From contig NZ_LN851186.1 of assembly GCF_001243895.1 (NCBI RefSeq), positions 456,393 to 488,851 of the forward strand: 32,459 nucleotides of DNA, in the 5' to 3' direction. Below are positions 24,188-32,459 of the stretch, one piece after another. Both the position numbers and the translations under genes were made by a program. The first letter of the stretch is position 1; every line of letters starts with the position of its first letter. The notes under the pieces were generated by a model. It searched no databases. It saw only the letters and a program-made list of their open reading frames with translations, and was not told the DNA's origin. This DNA is from Bacillus testis. GTDB lineage: Bacteria; Bacillota; Bacilli; Bacillales; DSM-1321.

Positions 24188-24335
24188 AATAGCGATTCCA
24201 TGAATAAAAATATACGGTAATTGCTTATACTAATAATATGGAAAAACCAATATTCTCTTTTCATATTTCCTTATTAATGGTAATATGAAGACTGAAATAG
24301 TATTAGGTGTGTAGTGATGGTGGAGGTGTATGCTT

Positions 24336-24617
24336 ATGTCTGAACCCAGAACAGTAAAAGAAATAGTCATTCAATTGCCTCAAAGTCTCTTGATGGAATT
24401 AGACGGTTATGTTCAAGAGGACAACATTACCCGTAACGAACTGCTGTATCGTGCAACCAAAATGTATATTCACGACAGAAAAAAGAGAAAACTGCGTGAT
24501 GAGATGAAACGCGGCTATATTGAGATGGCTGCGATTAATCTGACCATTGCTTCGGAAGCCTTTCTTGCAGAATACGAGGCTGAGCACTGCGTTGAACGAT
24601 TAGTAAGCGGAGGTTGA
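24336..24617 (+). CDS. ndoAI: Antitoxin NdoAI (EndoAI/MazE-like)
   Basis: This 93-residue antitoxin binds and neutralises the mRNA interferase encoded next. The N-terminal ribbon-helix-helix ([18 protein letters not shown], then [15 protein letters not shown]) binds DNA and dimerises. The C-terminal tail ([12 protein letters not shown] to VERLVSGG) is the toxin-binding segment and closely resembles B. subtilis NdoAI. I chose the second ATG (24336) because GGAGGTG at 24322-24328 would be only 1 nt from the first ATG (24330). It is 4 nt upstream of ndoA, forming a toxin-antitoxin operon that probably represses itself. Confidence 0.93.
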   Translation: MSEPRTVKEIVIQLPQSLLMELDGYVQEDNITRNELLYRATKMYIHDRKKRKLRDEMKRGYIEMAAINLTIASEAFLAEYEAEHCVERLVSGG

Positions 24618-24621
24618 TCCT

Positions 24622-24975
24622 TTGATCGTGGTTAAGCGTGGAGACGTATATTATGCAGATTTGTCCCCTGTGGTCGGTTCGGAGCAAGGAGGGACCCGCC
24701 CAGTGCTGATTATTCAGAACGATATCGGTAACCGTTTTAGCCCGACTGTCATTGTGGCTGCCATTACAGCGCAAATACAGAAAGCTAAGCTTCCAACGCA
24801 TGTAGAAATAGATGCAAAAAAGTATGGCTTCGAACGAGATTCTGTCATTCTTTTGGAGCAGATACGTACCATTGATAAGCAGCGCTTAACGGATAAGATT
24901 ACTCATTTAGATGACCATATGATGAAGAAAGTAGACAACGCTTTACAAATCAGTACGGGGCTAATTGAATTCTAA
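24622..24975 (+). CDS. ndoA: mRNA interferase toxin NdoA (EndoA/MazF family)
   Basis: This 117-residue endoribonuclease cleaves single-stranded mRNA; the B. subtilis enzyme cuts at [25 protein letters not shown] starts the fold. R26 (GTRPVLI) and the T/S-rich segment [11 protein letters not shown] contribute to the active site. [12 protein letters not shown] is the conserved C-terminal part. The start is TTG, with GGAGG 8 nt upstream, as in B. subtilis. The antitoxin gene ends 4 nt before. It is followed by a strong terminator separating it from rsbR, so it is not part of the main sigB operon. Confidence 0.95.
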   Translation: MIVVKRGDVYYADLSPVVGSEQGGTRPVLIIQNDIGNRFSPTVIVAAITAQIQKAKLPTHVEIDAKKYGFERDSVILLEQIRTIDKQRLTDKITHLDDHMMKKVDNALQISTGLIEF

Positions 24976-24996
24976 AAACGAAATAGATAAAAACAA

Positions 24997-25028
24997 AAAC
25001 CTTCCCTGAAGCTGGAAGGTTTTTTTTA
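24997..25028 (+). terminator. Intrinsic terminator of ndoA
   Basis: AAACCTTCC (24997-25005) and GGAAGGTTT (25014-25022) pair perfectly, followed by a T run to 25027. Confidence 0.85.
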
Positions 25029-25074
25029 TGCGCGTAAAAGCCTATAATTGAATTAGTCATTACATTTTAAATAT

Positions 25075-25104
25075 TTGACGATATTTAGCTTAAACAAGTA
25101 TATT
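25075..25104 (+). promoter_or_regulatory. Putative SigA promoter of the rsb operon
   Basis: TTGACG (25075-25080) and TATATT (25099-25104) are 18 bp apart, about 170 nt upstream of rsbR. It would provide the constitutive level of the regulators and SigB. The rest of the leader shows nothing definite. Confidence 0.5.
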
Positions 25105-25283
25105 GAAAATATATAGATTTGGCTATACATGTACATTTATGAAGGCTGATTATCAGGAAATCATCTGCAATCCGAAGTGCCTGTATGCAAATGGAACGGA
25201 ATATGAAAGATTATCTACGAAAGAAACCATATTTATGACAGAATAATTCTAAATTTTTGATGTGTTAAAATAGGAGGGCAATA

Positions 25284-26123
25284 ATGCATAGAAAAGTATT
25301 TACCTATATTACCGAAAATAAGAGCCGCATCTTGGAACAGTGGATGGAAGGAATGAAACAAGAGAGCGATGAACGGATTGTCCGTGTTGTTTCAGACCAG
25401 ATGTTCTTCGACACAAGCAATGAATTCATCGAACTGATTGTCTCAAATGTTAAAGAGTCGCATGAGGAGTTCGTGGATAAGTTGACCGATTTTGCCGAGA
25501 AGGTAGTCCGTTTAGGTTGGACACTTCCCTTTGTGATCGCGGGATTGCAAAAGTTTAATTTTATTGTGATGGAAGGCATGATTAGGGAAGAACTGATCAC
25601 GTCGGATAACCAGATTGACATGCTGGCTGATTTTGAGAGTTGGTCAAGCCCGATGAATACGGAAATCATTAATGCCTACACTCAATCCTGGGAAAAGACG
25701 GTCTCTTTGCAAAAAATTGCTTTACAGGAATTATCTGCCCCACTTATTCCTGTACATGAAGGCATCACTGTCATGCCGTTGGTCGGAACAATCGATACAG
25801 AAAGAGCGAAACAAATTATGGAAAATCTTTTGAACGGCGTTGTTAAGCACCGTTCAGAGGTCGTTTTAATAGATATTACAGGCGTTCCTTTAGTCGATAC
25901 TATGGTCGCCCATCATATAATCCAGGCAGCGGCAGCCGTCCGTTTGGTCGGGGCAACATGCATGCTCTGCGGCATCCGTCCTGAAATCGCCCAAACAATC
26001 GTCAATCTGGGCATTAACTTGAACGATGTGATCACGAAGAATTCACTAAAAAGAGGCATTGAGGCTGCTTTAAAGCTTACTAATCGAAAAATCATAGAGG
26101 TAGAGGCGGAGGAAGTCTTATGA
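25284..26123 (+). CDS. rsbRA: Stressosome sensor protein RsbR
   Basis: This 279-residue protein builds the turret and core of the stressosome together with RsbS. The N-terminal domain (about 1-140) is a non-heme globin-like sensor. The C-terminal STAS domain (about 150-270) carries the two threonines phosphorylated by RsbT: T172 in GTIDTER and T206 in [10 protein letters not shown]. The STAS part is nearly the same as B. subtilis RsbRA. AGGAGG lies 7 nt before the ATG. The stop overlaps the rsbS start by 4 nt (ATGA), so the two are translationally coupled. It opens the eight-gene rsb-sigB operon. Other RsbR paralogues may exist elsewhere in the genome. Confidence 0.94.
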   Translation: MHRKVFTYITENKSRILEQWMEGMKQESDERIVRVVSDQMFFDTSNEFIELIVSNVKESHEEFVDKLTDFAEKVVRLGWTLPFVIAGLQKFNFIVMEGMIREELITSDNQIDMLADFESWSSPMNTEIINAYTQSWEKTVSLQKIALQELSAPLIPVHEGITVMPLVGTIDTERAKQIMENLLNGVVKHRSEVVLIDITGVPLVDTMVAHHIIQAAAAVRLVGATCMLCGIRPEIAQTIVNLGINLNDVITKNSLKRGIEAALKLTNRKIIEVEAEEVL

Positions 26124-26476
26124 GAATACCAATATTAAAGCTGTATAATTTCCTTTTGGTCTCCATTCAGTGGGAGCTTGATGATGCTACGGCGCTTGAA
26201 TTTCAGGAGGATCTTCTCCGCAAAATACATGAAACCGGCTCTAATGGCGTCGTAATTGATATAACATCAATTGATTTCATCGATTCTTTCATTGCAAAAG
26301 TATTAGGCGATGTGGTCAGCATGTCCAAGCTGATGGGAGCGAAGGTTGTCATCACAGGGATTCAACCAGCTGTTGCCATTACTTTGATTGAATTGGGTAT
26401 CACTTTGAACGATGTCTATACAGCTCTAGATTTAGAAAAAGGTTTAGAGAAATTGCAACAGGAACTGGGGGATTGA
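26120..26476 (+). CDS. rsbS: Stressosome scaffold / RsbT antagonist RsbS
   Basis: This 118-residue protein is a single STAS domain that forms the stressosome core and holds RsbT inactive. The RsbT target serine is S56 in [14 protein letters not shown] (B. subtilis S59). [17 protein letters not shown] is the typical STAS helix and strand. Phosphorylation under stress frees RsbT, which then activates RsbU. Its ATG overlaps the end of rsbR by 4 nt, and rsbT begins 2 nt after its stop, so expression of the complex should be stoichiometric. Confidence 0.94.
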   Translation: MRIPILKLYNFLLVSIQWELDDATALEFQEDLLRKIHETGSNGVVIDITSIDFIDSFIAKVLGDVVSMSKLMGAKVVITGIQPAVAITLIELGITLNDVYTALDLEKGLEKLQQELGD

Positions 26477-26478
26477 GT

Positions 26479-26877
26479 ATGCATCAACCCTTTGTGAAAA
26501 TAGTCAATGAATGGGATATAGTGGCTGCACGTCAGCTGGGGCGGAATGTAGCGAAAGAAATAGGGTTCGGTACAGTTGACCAGGCGCGTATCACCACTGC
26601 AATCAGTGAGCTTGCGCGTAATATATACTTATATGCCGGCCATGGGAAAATTACAATAGATAAAATCGACGAAAAGGGAAGAATAGGAATTCTGATTCAT
26701 GCCCAGGACCAAGGGCCAGGAATTACGGATATCAGACGAGTGATGGAAGATGGTTATACCACATCGGGCGGTCTGGGAGCTGGGCTTCCGGGCGTGAAAC
26801 GATTAATGGATACTTTCGAAATTGATTCCATCCCAGGTACAGGAACCGATATTCGTGCGACGAAATGGCTCCGTTAG
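26479..26877 (+). CDS. rsbT: Serine/threonine kinase and RsbU activator RsbT
   Basis: This 132-residue GHKL-type kinase phosphorylates RsbR and RsbS. When released from the stressosome it binds RsbU and turns it on. The N-box is ISELARNIYLYAG (N48), the G1 box is DQGPG (77-81) and the G2 box is GGLGAGLPG (97-105). I chose the ATG at 26479, which sits 6 nt after GGGGGA. A TTG at 26473 overlaps the rsbS stop and leaves no room for a ribosome site. Length equals the family norm (about 133). Confidence 0.94.
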   Translation: MHQPFVKIVNEWDIVAARQLGRNVAKEIGFGTVDQARITTAISELARNIYLYAGHGKITIDKIDEKGRIGILIHAQDQGPGITDIRRVMEDGYTTSGGLGAGLPGVKRLMDTFEIDSIPGTGTDIRATKWLR

Positions 26878-26888
26878 GGGGAAGTGAC

Positions 26889-27899
26889 ATGCTTAATAGA
26901 GAAAATATTGAGGAACTTTATCGCGAAACGTTGGCTGCTTACGTGAAGGAGCAAAGCGAGGAAGTTCTGTATAAGGGGCAGCAACTCAGTAGAAAGACGA
27001 TCGAGCAGGATGTGGCCCCTGAGGAAATCATCAGCTGGCATAAAAGCGTTTTGCTGGATCTTTTTCCTGAAACACGCTCAGAAATCCTTGATTCGCTTGA
27101 CTTTCTGCTGGAAGTCATGATGGGATACGGATTGGCATATCGCGAAAACCAAAGCCTGCGCCATTTCCAACAAGAACTGAAATCGGAAATGGATATAGCC
27201 GCCAACGTACAAAACACCTTGCTTGAGACAAAAATCCCGGAAGTTCCCCAATTGGAAATTGGCGCTGTTTCTGTGCCGGCCAAGCGGATGAACGGGGATT
27301 ACTATCACTTTATCCAGGACGAGGAAAATTGCATAGGTGTAGGGATCGCGGATGTTATCGGCAAAGGGATTCCTGCAGCTCTTTGCATGTCCATGATTAA
27401 ATATGCGATGGACAGTATACCCGACCAGCGCCACGAACCGGGAAATGTCTTAAAGTCGCTGAATAGAGTAGTGGAGCAAAATGTGGATCCAAGCATGTTT
27501 ATCACTATGTTTTATGGGTTATATAATCCTGCGACGGCGATTTTTTCATATGCTTCTGCCGGCCATGAAATCCCTATGTACTATAGTGCTGCGAGTGGCC
27601 AATTCGAGGACTTATATGCTAAAGGATTGCTGCTTGGAATCAATAAGGAAACAAATTACCAACAATACGAACGCCATGTACAAATCGGCGACATGATTAT
27701 CCTCATGTCTGACGGCGTGACAGAATGCCGCACAGATGAGGGGTTCATCGAAAGAGAATACCTGGTGAATGAAATTAATAAGAATATCCACCTCCATCCT
27801 AAGGAGATTGTCATGAATGTTTATAAACACTTAGAAAAGCTCCAACATTTTCAGTTGAGAGATGACTTCACCATGATTATTTTAAAACGAGTTTCCTAA
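26889..27899 (+). CDS. rsbU: PP2C-type phosphatase RsbU, activator of RsbV
   Basis: This 336-residue protein dephosphorylates RsbV-P when bound by RsbT under environmental stress. The N-terminal helical domain (1-85) is the RsbT docking part. The linker helix EIAANVQ-like (MDIAANVQNTLL, 101-112) leads to a SpoIIE/PP2C catalytic domain with GDYYHF (136-141), IADVIGKGIPAALCMSMIK (153-171), SDGVTECR and a final LRDDFTMI metal-binding segment. I chose the ATG at 26889, with GGGGAAGTG upstream, because it gives the length of B. subtilis RsbU (335). An in-frame ATG at 26865 overlaps rsbT and lacks a ribosome site. Confidence 0.94.
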   Translation: MLNRENIEELYRETLAAYVKEQSEEVLYKGQQLSRKTIEQDVAPEEIISWHKSVLLDLFPETRSEILDSLDFLLEVMMGYGLAYRENQSLRHFQQELKSEMDIAANVQNTLLETKIPEVPQLEIGAVSVPAKRMNGDYYHFIQDEENCIGVGIADVIGKGIPAALCMSMIKYAMDSIPDQRHEPGNVLKSLNRVVEQNVDPSMFITMFYGLYNPATAIFSYASAGHEIPMYYSAASGQFEDLYAKGLLLGINKETNYQQYERHVQIGDMIILMSDGVTECRTDEGFIEREYLVNEINKNIHLHPKEIVMNVYKHLEKLQHFQLRDDFTMIILKRVS

Positions 27900-27904
27900 A
27901 GATG

Positions 27905-27930
27905 GTTTCGTATTAAAAAGGAATGGGTAT
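27905..27930 (+). promoter_or_regulatory. SigB promoter in front of rsbV
   Basis: GTTTCG (27905-27910), a 14-bp spacer and GGGTAT (27925-27930) match the SigB consensus. It lies in the 81-nt gap between rsbU and rsbV, exactly where B. subtilis has its autoregulatory SigB promoter for rsbV-rsbW-sigB-rsbX. Confidence 0.85.
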
Positions 27931-27980
27931 ATAATGCGTAACTAAAAGTAGTTAGGAATAGACAAGGTGGGAAGTGCCAA

Positions 27981-28310
27981 ATGAATATTAAAATAGACGT
28001 AAAACAAGAGGATACAAACATAGAAGTTACTGTACAAGGTGAAATCGATGCTTATACCGCTCCAAAATTGCGGGAGACTCTTTTCCCATTGGTTGATCAG
28101 GAAGGAGTCCGTATGACGGTGGATTTATCGGGAGTAGGCTATATGGATAGTACCGGGTTGGGGGTTTTCGTCGGTTTGTTCAAAAATATCCGGGCACGTG
28201 AAGGTGATTTCAGAATTATTGGAATGTCAGATCGTTTGAAACGCTTATTCGATATAACGGGATTGGCTGATATAATTCATATAACGAGTGACATAAAGGG
28301 TGGATTGTAA
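27981..28310 (+). CDS. rsbV: Anti-anti-sigma factor RsbV
   Basis: This 109-residue STAS-domain protein frees SigB by binding RsbW when unphosphorylated. The phosphorylated serine is S57 in GYMDSTGLGVF. EIDAYTAPKLRE near the N-terminus is the family signature. GGTGGGAAG precedes the ATG. The stop overlaps the rsbW start by one base (TAATG), giving translational coupling. It is transcribed both from the upstream operon promoter and from the SigB promoter just before it, which makes a positive feedback loop. Confidence 0.95.
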   Translation: MNIKIDVKQEDTNIEVTVQGEIDAYTAPKLRETLFPLVDQEGVRMTVDLSGVGYMDSTGLGVFVGLFKNIRAREGDFRIIGMSDRLKRLFDITGLADIIHITSDIKGGL

Positions 28311-28783
28311 TGAAAAAAGGCTATGAATATGTTGAAATGAAGATTCCGGCTAAGCCTGAATATATCGGAGTTGTACGTTTAACCATTTCTGGGATTGCCA
28401 GCCGAATGGGCTTTTCTTATGATGATATCGAAGATTTGAAGATTGCCACAAGTGAAGCTTGTACCAATGCGGTCCAACATGCCTATAAAGGAATGGAAGA
28501 AGGAGAAGTGACAATCGGATTTGGCCTTTATCCGGACCGACTTGAACTCATGGTTGCCGATAACGGACAAAGCTGTAATTTCGATGAAGTTCGCCAAGGC
28601 TTAGGACCTTATGAAAAAGAGCAGCAGGTAGAGTTCCTTAGAGAAGGAGGACTTGGGCTGTATCTGATTGAGACACTAATGGACAAAGTCAAAATCCATC
28701 AATACCAAGGTGTTACGGTATTTATGACTAAGTTTGTTCAAGGAGAGCAGGTGGAGACTGATGCAAAAACACTCTCAACCTAA
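28310..28783 (+). CDS. rsbW: Anti-sigma-B factor and RsbV kinase RsbW
   Basis: This 157-residue GHKL-type protein holds SigB inactive and phosphorylates RsbV. The N-box is TSEACTNAVQHAYKG (E49, N53), the G1 box VADNGQS (D84) and the lid and G2 segment GGLGLYLIETLMDKV. The length equals B. subtilis RsbW (about 160). It overlaps rsbV by one base and sigB by 23 bases, so the anti-sigma factor and its target are made in coupled amounts. Confidence 0.95.
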   Translation: MKKGYEYVEMKIPAKPEYIGVVRLTISGIASRMGFSYDDIEDLKIATSEACTNAVQHAYKGMEEGEVTIGFGLYPDRLELMVADNGQSCNFDEVRQGLGPYEKEQQVEFLREGGLGLYLIETLMDKVKIHQYQGVTVFMTKFVQGEQVETDAKTLST

Positions 28784-29552
28784 TCAAGAACAAAGAGAAC
28801 AAGTAAATGCTTGGATTAAGGCTTATCAACAACACCAGGATGAAGAAGCCCAAAACCAACTTGTTCTTCATTACAAAGGGCTGGTTGAGACGATTTCCCG
28901 TAAATATGCAAAAGGGCGATCCTTTCAGGAAGATATCTACCAAGTAGGCATGATTGGTTTATTGGGGGCGATCCGCCGTTATGATGAAACGTACGGCAAA
29001 AGCTTTGAGGCATTTGCCGTTCCGACCATCATTGGGGAAATCAAGCGTTTCCTCCGTGATAAAACGTGGAGCGTCCATGTGCCTCGGCGCATTAAAGAGC
29101 TAGGTCCGAAAATCAAAGTGGCCGTTGAAGATTTGACGACTGAATTGCACCGTTCACCCCGCGTGGAAGAGATAGCCGACTATCTTGAAGTCTCTGATGA
29201 AGAAGTGTTGGAAGCGATGGAAATGGGCAAGAGCTACCAAGCTTTATCCATTGACCACACGATTGAAGCAGACTCGGATGGAGGGACAATCACATTGCTT
29301 GATATTTTTGGCAATGTGGAAGAGGGATATGAAAAAGTAAACCAGCGCATGGTTTTGGAAAAGGTTCTTCATGTCCTTTCAGATCGGGAAAAAATGATTA
29401 TCCAATATACATATCTGGATAATTTAAGCCAGAAAGAAGCAGGTGAAAAACTTGGTATCTCACAAATGCATGTTTCACGCCTTCAACGCCGGGCCATCAA
29501 AAAGTTACGGGAAGCAATCCATGCAGAAGGCAGCTCGGAGTTTGTACGATGA
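28761..29552 (+). CDS. sigB: General stress RNA polymerase sigma factor SigB
   Basis: This 263-residue sigma-70 family group 3 factor directs the general stress regulon. Region 2 has DIYQVGMIGLLGAIRRYD and KSFEAFAVPTIIGEIKRF, region 3 has VPRRIKELGPKIK, and region 4 has the helix-turn-helix LSQKEAGEKLGISQMHVSRL. All are close to B. subtilis SigB (262 residues). I chose the ATG at 28761, with AGGTGGAG just upstream, because an ATG-less extension to 28734 inside rsbW has no ribosome site. It overlaps rsbW by 23 nt and rsbX by 4 nt. Candidate targets seen in this window are rsbV itself and the gene at 11968. Confidence 0.96.
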   Translation: MQKHSQPNQEQREQVNAWIKAYQQHQDEEAQNQLVLHYKGLVETISRKYAKGRSFQEDIYQVGMIGLLGAIRRYDETYGKSFEAFAVPTIIGEIKRFLRDKTWSVHVPRRIKELGPKIKVAVEDLTTELHRSPRVEEIADYLEVSDEEVLEAMEMGKSYQALSIDHTIEADSDGGTITLLDIFGNVEEGYEKVNQRMVLEKVLHVLSDREKMIIQYTYLDNLSQKEAGEKLGISQMHVSRLQRRAIKKLREAIHAEGSSEFVR

Positions 29553-30157
29553 TTAATGAGTACATCAGCAATGACAAAGTCGAAGTGAACGTGAAACAGT
29601 CAGCGAAAGATAATGCAAAATATTGCGGAGATTCATATTATTTCATAACGACTGAATCTTATTTCATTTGCGTCTTGGCAGATGGCTTAGGCAGCGGGCA
29701 GTATGCGCATGAATCTTCGGATGCAGTCATTAAGGTGGTTGAAGAGTGCCACCATTTGCCGATTGAGGATCTACTGTCTGAATGCAATAGTGTATTATTG
29801 AACAAACGTGGTGCAGCCGTCGCTGTCATCAAGGTCTTTTTTGAAACCCATGAATGCCAGTTTATTTCGGTAGGGAATATCCGTTTTTTTATGTATAAGC
29901 CTTCGGAAAACAAGGTGATTTATCCCCTGCCGATTTCAGGCTATTTATCCGGAAAAGCAAGAAAGTTCAAAAGACAGACGTTTTCTTATGAACCACATGC
30001 CCGGTTCATTATTTTTTCGGACGGCATGGAATTAAAAGAAATTAAATCGTACATCAGCAAAAGCTCATCGATTGCCCATCTTTCAGAAGTAATCTGGAAT
30101 GCAAACGTAGCACATGCTGATGACGTGACATTTATAATGGGGAGCCTGCTTCAATAA
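29549..30157 (+). CDS. rsbX: Feedback phosphatase RsbX
   Basis: This 202-residue small PP2C-type phosphatase removes phosphate from RsbS and RsbR and so resets the stressosome after stress. The metal-binding aspartate motif is VLADGLGSGQ (D45), with a second acidic motif ADDVTFIMG close to the C-terminus. The start overlaps the sigB stop by 4 nt (ATGA). It is the last gene of the operon and ends in a terminator whose left arm overlaps its final codons. Since it lies behind the SigB promoter, it gives negative feedback on the stress response. Confidence 0.93.
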   Translation: MINEYISNDKVEVNVKQSAKDNAKYCGDSYYFITTESYFICVLADGLGSGQYAHESSDAVIKVVEECHHLPIEDLLSECNSVLLNKRGAAVAVIKVFFETHECQFISVGNIRFFMYKPSENKVIYPLPISGYLSGKARKFKRQTFSYEPHARFIIFSDGMELKEIKSYISKSSSIAHLSEVIWNANVAHADDVTFIMGSLLQ

Positions 30158-30173
30158 GAAGCAGGCCGTTTTT
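30144..30173 (+). terminator. Intrinsic terminator of the sigB operon
   Basis: GCCTGCTTC (30144-30152) and GAAGCAGGC (30158-30166) pair perfectly around AATAA, followed by CG and a T5 run. The loop contains the rsbX stop codon. Confidence 0.9.
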
Positions 30174-30212
30174 GTTTTTGAGATTGATAGATGATTTTGC
30201 TTTCAGAGCGTT

Positions 30213-30553
30213 CCGATTTGTACATCCCTGAACGTGCCCTTCCGCTTTTCGTGATCCAGCTGCAATCACCCAGCTCCTAGCAAACTTCGCACATTTCTTC
30301 TACGATAAGTCAACATCAGCTCTCTTTCGTTCGCTGTGTTTCCTTTATCTCAAAGAAAGGTACTCCAGTTTGTACGGAGCTAAACGGGTGTTCTCGCTTT
30401 TCTTTGATCCAGCTGCAGGGCACAGGGATTAGCAAACTTCACGCTTTTCTTCTACGATAAGTCAACATCGGCTCGTACCTCACCGTGTTTCCTATATCTC
30501 AAAGAAAACCGCTCCAGTTTGTACATCCCTGAACGTGCCCTTCCGCTTTTCGT
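30213..30553 (+). repeat. Dispersed 150-bp repeat, 2.3 tandem units
   Basis: Units begin at 30213, 30365 and 30514 (periods 152 and 149 bp). The third is a 40-bp partial unit, identical to the first at 38 of 40 positions. Landmarks per unit in order are TTTGTAC...AACG, CGCTTTTC, GATCCAGCTGCA, AGCAAACTTC, TTCTACGATAAGTCAACATC and TGTTTCC..TATCTCAAAGAAA. It has no conserved reading frame. It fills most of the 439-nt gap between rsbX and tex. Copies also lie at 7518-7709 and, inverted and degenerate, at 7-110. Confidence 0.85.
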
Positions 30554-30596
30554 TTGTTAAAATGGGGGTATGTCTTTTATTTTGGAGGGGATTTTT

Positions 30597-32459
30597 TTGG
30601 ATGTTGTTTCTGCTACACTGATCGATATTAATAAAACGATTGCTGCGGAATTGAATATAAGCACTCGTTCTGTTCAACAGGTTATTTCGTTGCTGGAAGA
30701 GGGCAACACGGTGCCTTTTATTGCCCGTTACCGTAAGGAGATGACAGGTAGTCTAGATGAAGTGCAAATCCGTGACATTATGACACGTTGGCAATACCTT
30801 GAGAACCTGCAAAAGAGAAAAGAAGATATTCTCAGATCTATTGAGGAACAAGGGAAACTTACCGATGAATTGCAAAAGCAAATTATGAGGGCAGATAAGC
30901 TGCAACTCGTTGAGGACTTATATAGACCGTATAAACAAAAGCGGCGGACCAAAGCAACTGTAGCTAAAGAAAAAGGGTTGGAAGCTTTGGCGAACTGGAT
31001 AATGGGCTTTCCGAAAAAAGACTCGCCGCTGGAAGAAGCACAGCGGTATGTCAGCGAAGAAAGCGGAGTGGCAACGGCAGAAGAAGCGCTTGCGGGCGCT
31101 AAAGATATCATCGCTGAATCAATCTCTGACGATCCTAATCTTAGACAATGGATTCGTACGGCCACCTTTAAATACGGCAAGATTCATTCGGTTTTAAAGG
31201 ATGCCGAGAAAGACGAAAAGCAGGTATACGAAAATTATTATGACTATGAAGAGCCTGTCCAGAAAAATGTTCCGCACAGAGTATTGGCAATAAACCGGGG
31301 AGAAAAGGAAGATATTTTGAGAGTATCGATTAAGATGGATACGGACAAAATCTTTTCTTATATGAACAGGCAAGTCATACCGCATGGCCGCTCAGTTGTC
31401 GATGAAATCGTAAAAGAAGCGATAGAAGATGCCTATAAGCGATTGATTCAACCCTCTGTTGAAAGAGATATACGGAATGAATTGACAGAAAAGGCGGAGG
31501 ACCGAGCCATCCATATCTTTGCCGAGAATTTGAAGAATTTATTGCTGCAGGCGCCTATGAAGGGAAAAATGGTATTGGGTGTTGACCCTGCTTATCGGAC
31601 AGGCTGTAAATTAGCCGTCGTTGATCAAACAGGGAAGATGGAACAGGTCGGCGTTATTTATCCCCATCCTCCAGTGAACAAACGCGAGAGTGCCATTAAA
31701 ACAATGAAAGATATTATCTCTAAATACCACATTGAAGTAGTCGCTATAGGGAATGGGACTGCGTCAAGAGAAACGGAACAATTGGTCGCAGATGTCCTGA
31801 AAGAAATGGATGAACCGATCTACTACATCATTGTGAATGAAGCGGGCGCCAGTGTGTATTCTGCTTCAGATTTAGCCCGTGAGGAATTTCCAGATTTGCA
31901 AGTGGAAGAAAGAAGCGCCGTCTCTATAGCGCGCAGATTGCAGGATCCTCTGGCTGAACTTGTGAAAATTGATCCTAAATCAGTTGGTGTAGGCCAATAT
32001 CAACATGATGTATCGCAGAAAAAATTGAATGATTCGCTGACATTCGTCGTGGAAACAGCGGTGAACCAAGTGGGCGTTAATGTGAATACAGCTTCCGCAT
32101 CTTTATTGCAATATGTCGCAGGGCTTTCTAAAAGTGTAGCGACAAATATTGTGAAGAAAAGAGAAGAAGAAGGAGCATATACATCGAGGGTGCAATTGAA
32201 AAAAATTCCCCGGCTTGGCGCAAAAACATATGAGCAATGCATCGGATTTTTGCGGATACTGAACGGGAAAGACCCTCTAGATTCGACAGCGATCCATCCG
32301 GAAAATTACAAGCAGGCAGCCGAACTGTTGAAGAAGATGGATTTTACCACGAAAGATATTGGGACTCCCCACCTCCGTGATGCTCTAAAAGAGATCAACC
32401 CAGAGCGCATGGCAGAAGAGTTAGGGATAGGAGAAATAACGCTCAAAGATATAATCGAT
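30597..32459 (+). CDS. tex: Tex family RNA-binding transcription accessory protein (partial, runs off window)
   Basis: The first 621 codons of a Tex/YqgF-like nucleic-acid-binding protein are present; family members have about 720 residues, so the C-terminal S1 RNA-binding domain is outside. The N-terminal helical part has VQQVISLLEEGNTVPFIARY RKE split by standard Tex spacing. LYRPYKQKRRTKAT follows. The YqgF/RNase H-like domain has LGVDPAYRTGCKLAVVD, then GNGTASRETEQ and a helix-hairpin-helix region (QYVAGLSKSVATNIV). The start is TTG at 30597, placed by frame and by GGAGGGG 6 nt upstream. The frame stays open to the window end. It is the B. subtilis ydcI equivalent and follows the sigB operon as expected. 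Confidence 0.93.
   Translation, partial: MDVVSATLIDINKTIAAELNISTRSVQQVISLLEEGNTVPFIARYRKEMTGSLDEVQIRDIMTRWQYLENLQKRKEDILRSIEEQGKLTDELQKQIMRADKLQLVEDLYRPYKQKRRTKATVAKEKGLEALANWIMGFPKKDSPLEEAQRYVSEESGVATAEEALAGAKDIIAESISDDPNLRQWIRTATFKYGKIHSVLKDAEKDEKQVYENYYDYEEPVQKNVPHRVLAINRGEKEDILRVSIKMDTDKIFSYMNRQVIPHGRSVVDEIVKEAIEDAYKRLIQPSVERDIRNELTEKAEDRAIHIFAENLKNLLLQAPMKGKMVLGVDPAYRTGCKLAVVDQTGKMEQVGVIYPHPPVNKRESAIKTMKDIISKYHIEVVAIGNGTASRETEQLVADVLKEMDEPIYYIIVNEAGASVYSASDLAREEFPDLQVEERSAVSIARRLQDPLAELVKIDPKSVGVGQYQHDVSQKKLNDSLTFVVETAVNQVGVNVNTASASLLQYVAGLSKSVATNIVKKREEEGAYTSRVQLKKIPRLGAKTYEQCIGFLRILNGKDPLDSTAIHPENYKQAAELLKKMDFTTKDIGTPHLRDALKEINPERMAEELGIGEITLKDIID

Noticed and set aside
26473..26478. 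TTG start for rsbT
   Set aside because: It overlaps the rsbS stop and leaves no space after GGGGGA; ATG at 26479 has proper spacing.
30213..30553. Tandem repeat as a CRISPR array
   Set aside because: The unit is about 150 bp with continuous similarity; there are no short conserved repeats alternating with unique spacers and no cas genes.
30551..30571. GTTTG and GGGTAT before tex, resembling a SigB promoter
   Set aside because: The two motifs are only about 8-9 bp apart, far less than the 12-15 bp required; the region fits a SigA -10 (TTAAAAT) better.

Overview
The window looks like a chromosomal segment of an endospore-forming Bacillaceae species that is not Bacillus subtilis itself. The signs are strong AGGAGG-type ribosome binding sites, TTG and GTG starts, many U-tailed intrinsic terminators, a T-box, a CcpA-type cre box, a SigE-type sporulation promoter, and the order ddl-murF-cshA ... 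rhomboid-acpS-ydcC-alr-ndoAI-ndoA-rsbRSTUVW-sigB-rsbX-tex. As I remember it, B. subtilis has the same backbone. No rRNA, tRNA, CRISPR array, prophage or intact transposase was found.

Layout. Positions 1-14000 hold short, independently regulated units: a MerR/TipAS multidrug regulator (Mta-like), an N-acetylglucosamine PTS permease (nagP) with a complex upstream region, a T-box-controlled Na+-dependent amino-acid transporter, a DJ-1/PfpI protein, a Yip1 plus HlyD-like pair, a histidine phosphatase, the copper module csoR-copZ-copA, an uncharacterised 253-residue protein behind a SigB-type promoter, and a dicarboxylate/amino-acid:cation symporter. Positions 14000-24200 hold cell-wall and housekeeping genes. 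Alr makes D-Ala, Ddl joins D-Ala to D-Ala, and MurF adds the dipeptide to the UDP-MurNAc-tripeptide. CshA (RNA helicase), UvsE (UV endonuclease), a rhomboid protease, AcpS and the sporulation lipoprotein YdcC lie among them. Between murF and cshA are a decayed alpha/beta-hydrolase fragment and a two-hairpin element. Positions 24300-30200 hold the ndoAI-ndoA toxin-antitoxin pair and the complete general-stress module: RsbR/RsbS/RsbT stressosome, RsbU phosphatase, RsbV/RsbW partner switch, SigB and the feedback phosphatase RsbX. An internal SigB promoter lies in front of rsbV. tex begins at 30597 and runs off the window.

The regulatory DNA is the least ordinary part. Notable items are three copies of TGACTTTAAA around a cre box upstream of nagP, a Phe-type T-box on a sodium symporter, a 387-nt cshA leader with two terminator-like hairpins, a consensus SigB promoter before an unknown gene, an orphan 18-bp palindrome, and a dispersed 150-bp repeat family in three intergenic regions. 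I found no clearly novel multigene defence or biosynthetic system. Promoters, operators and RNA folds were read by eye and not computed.
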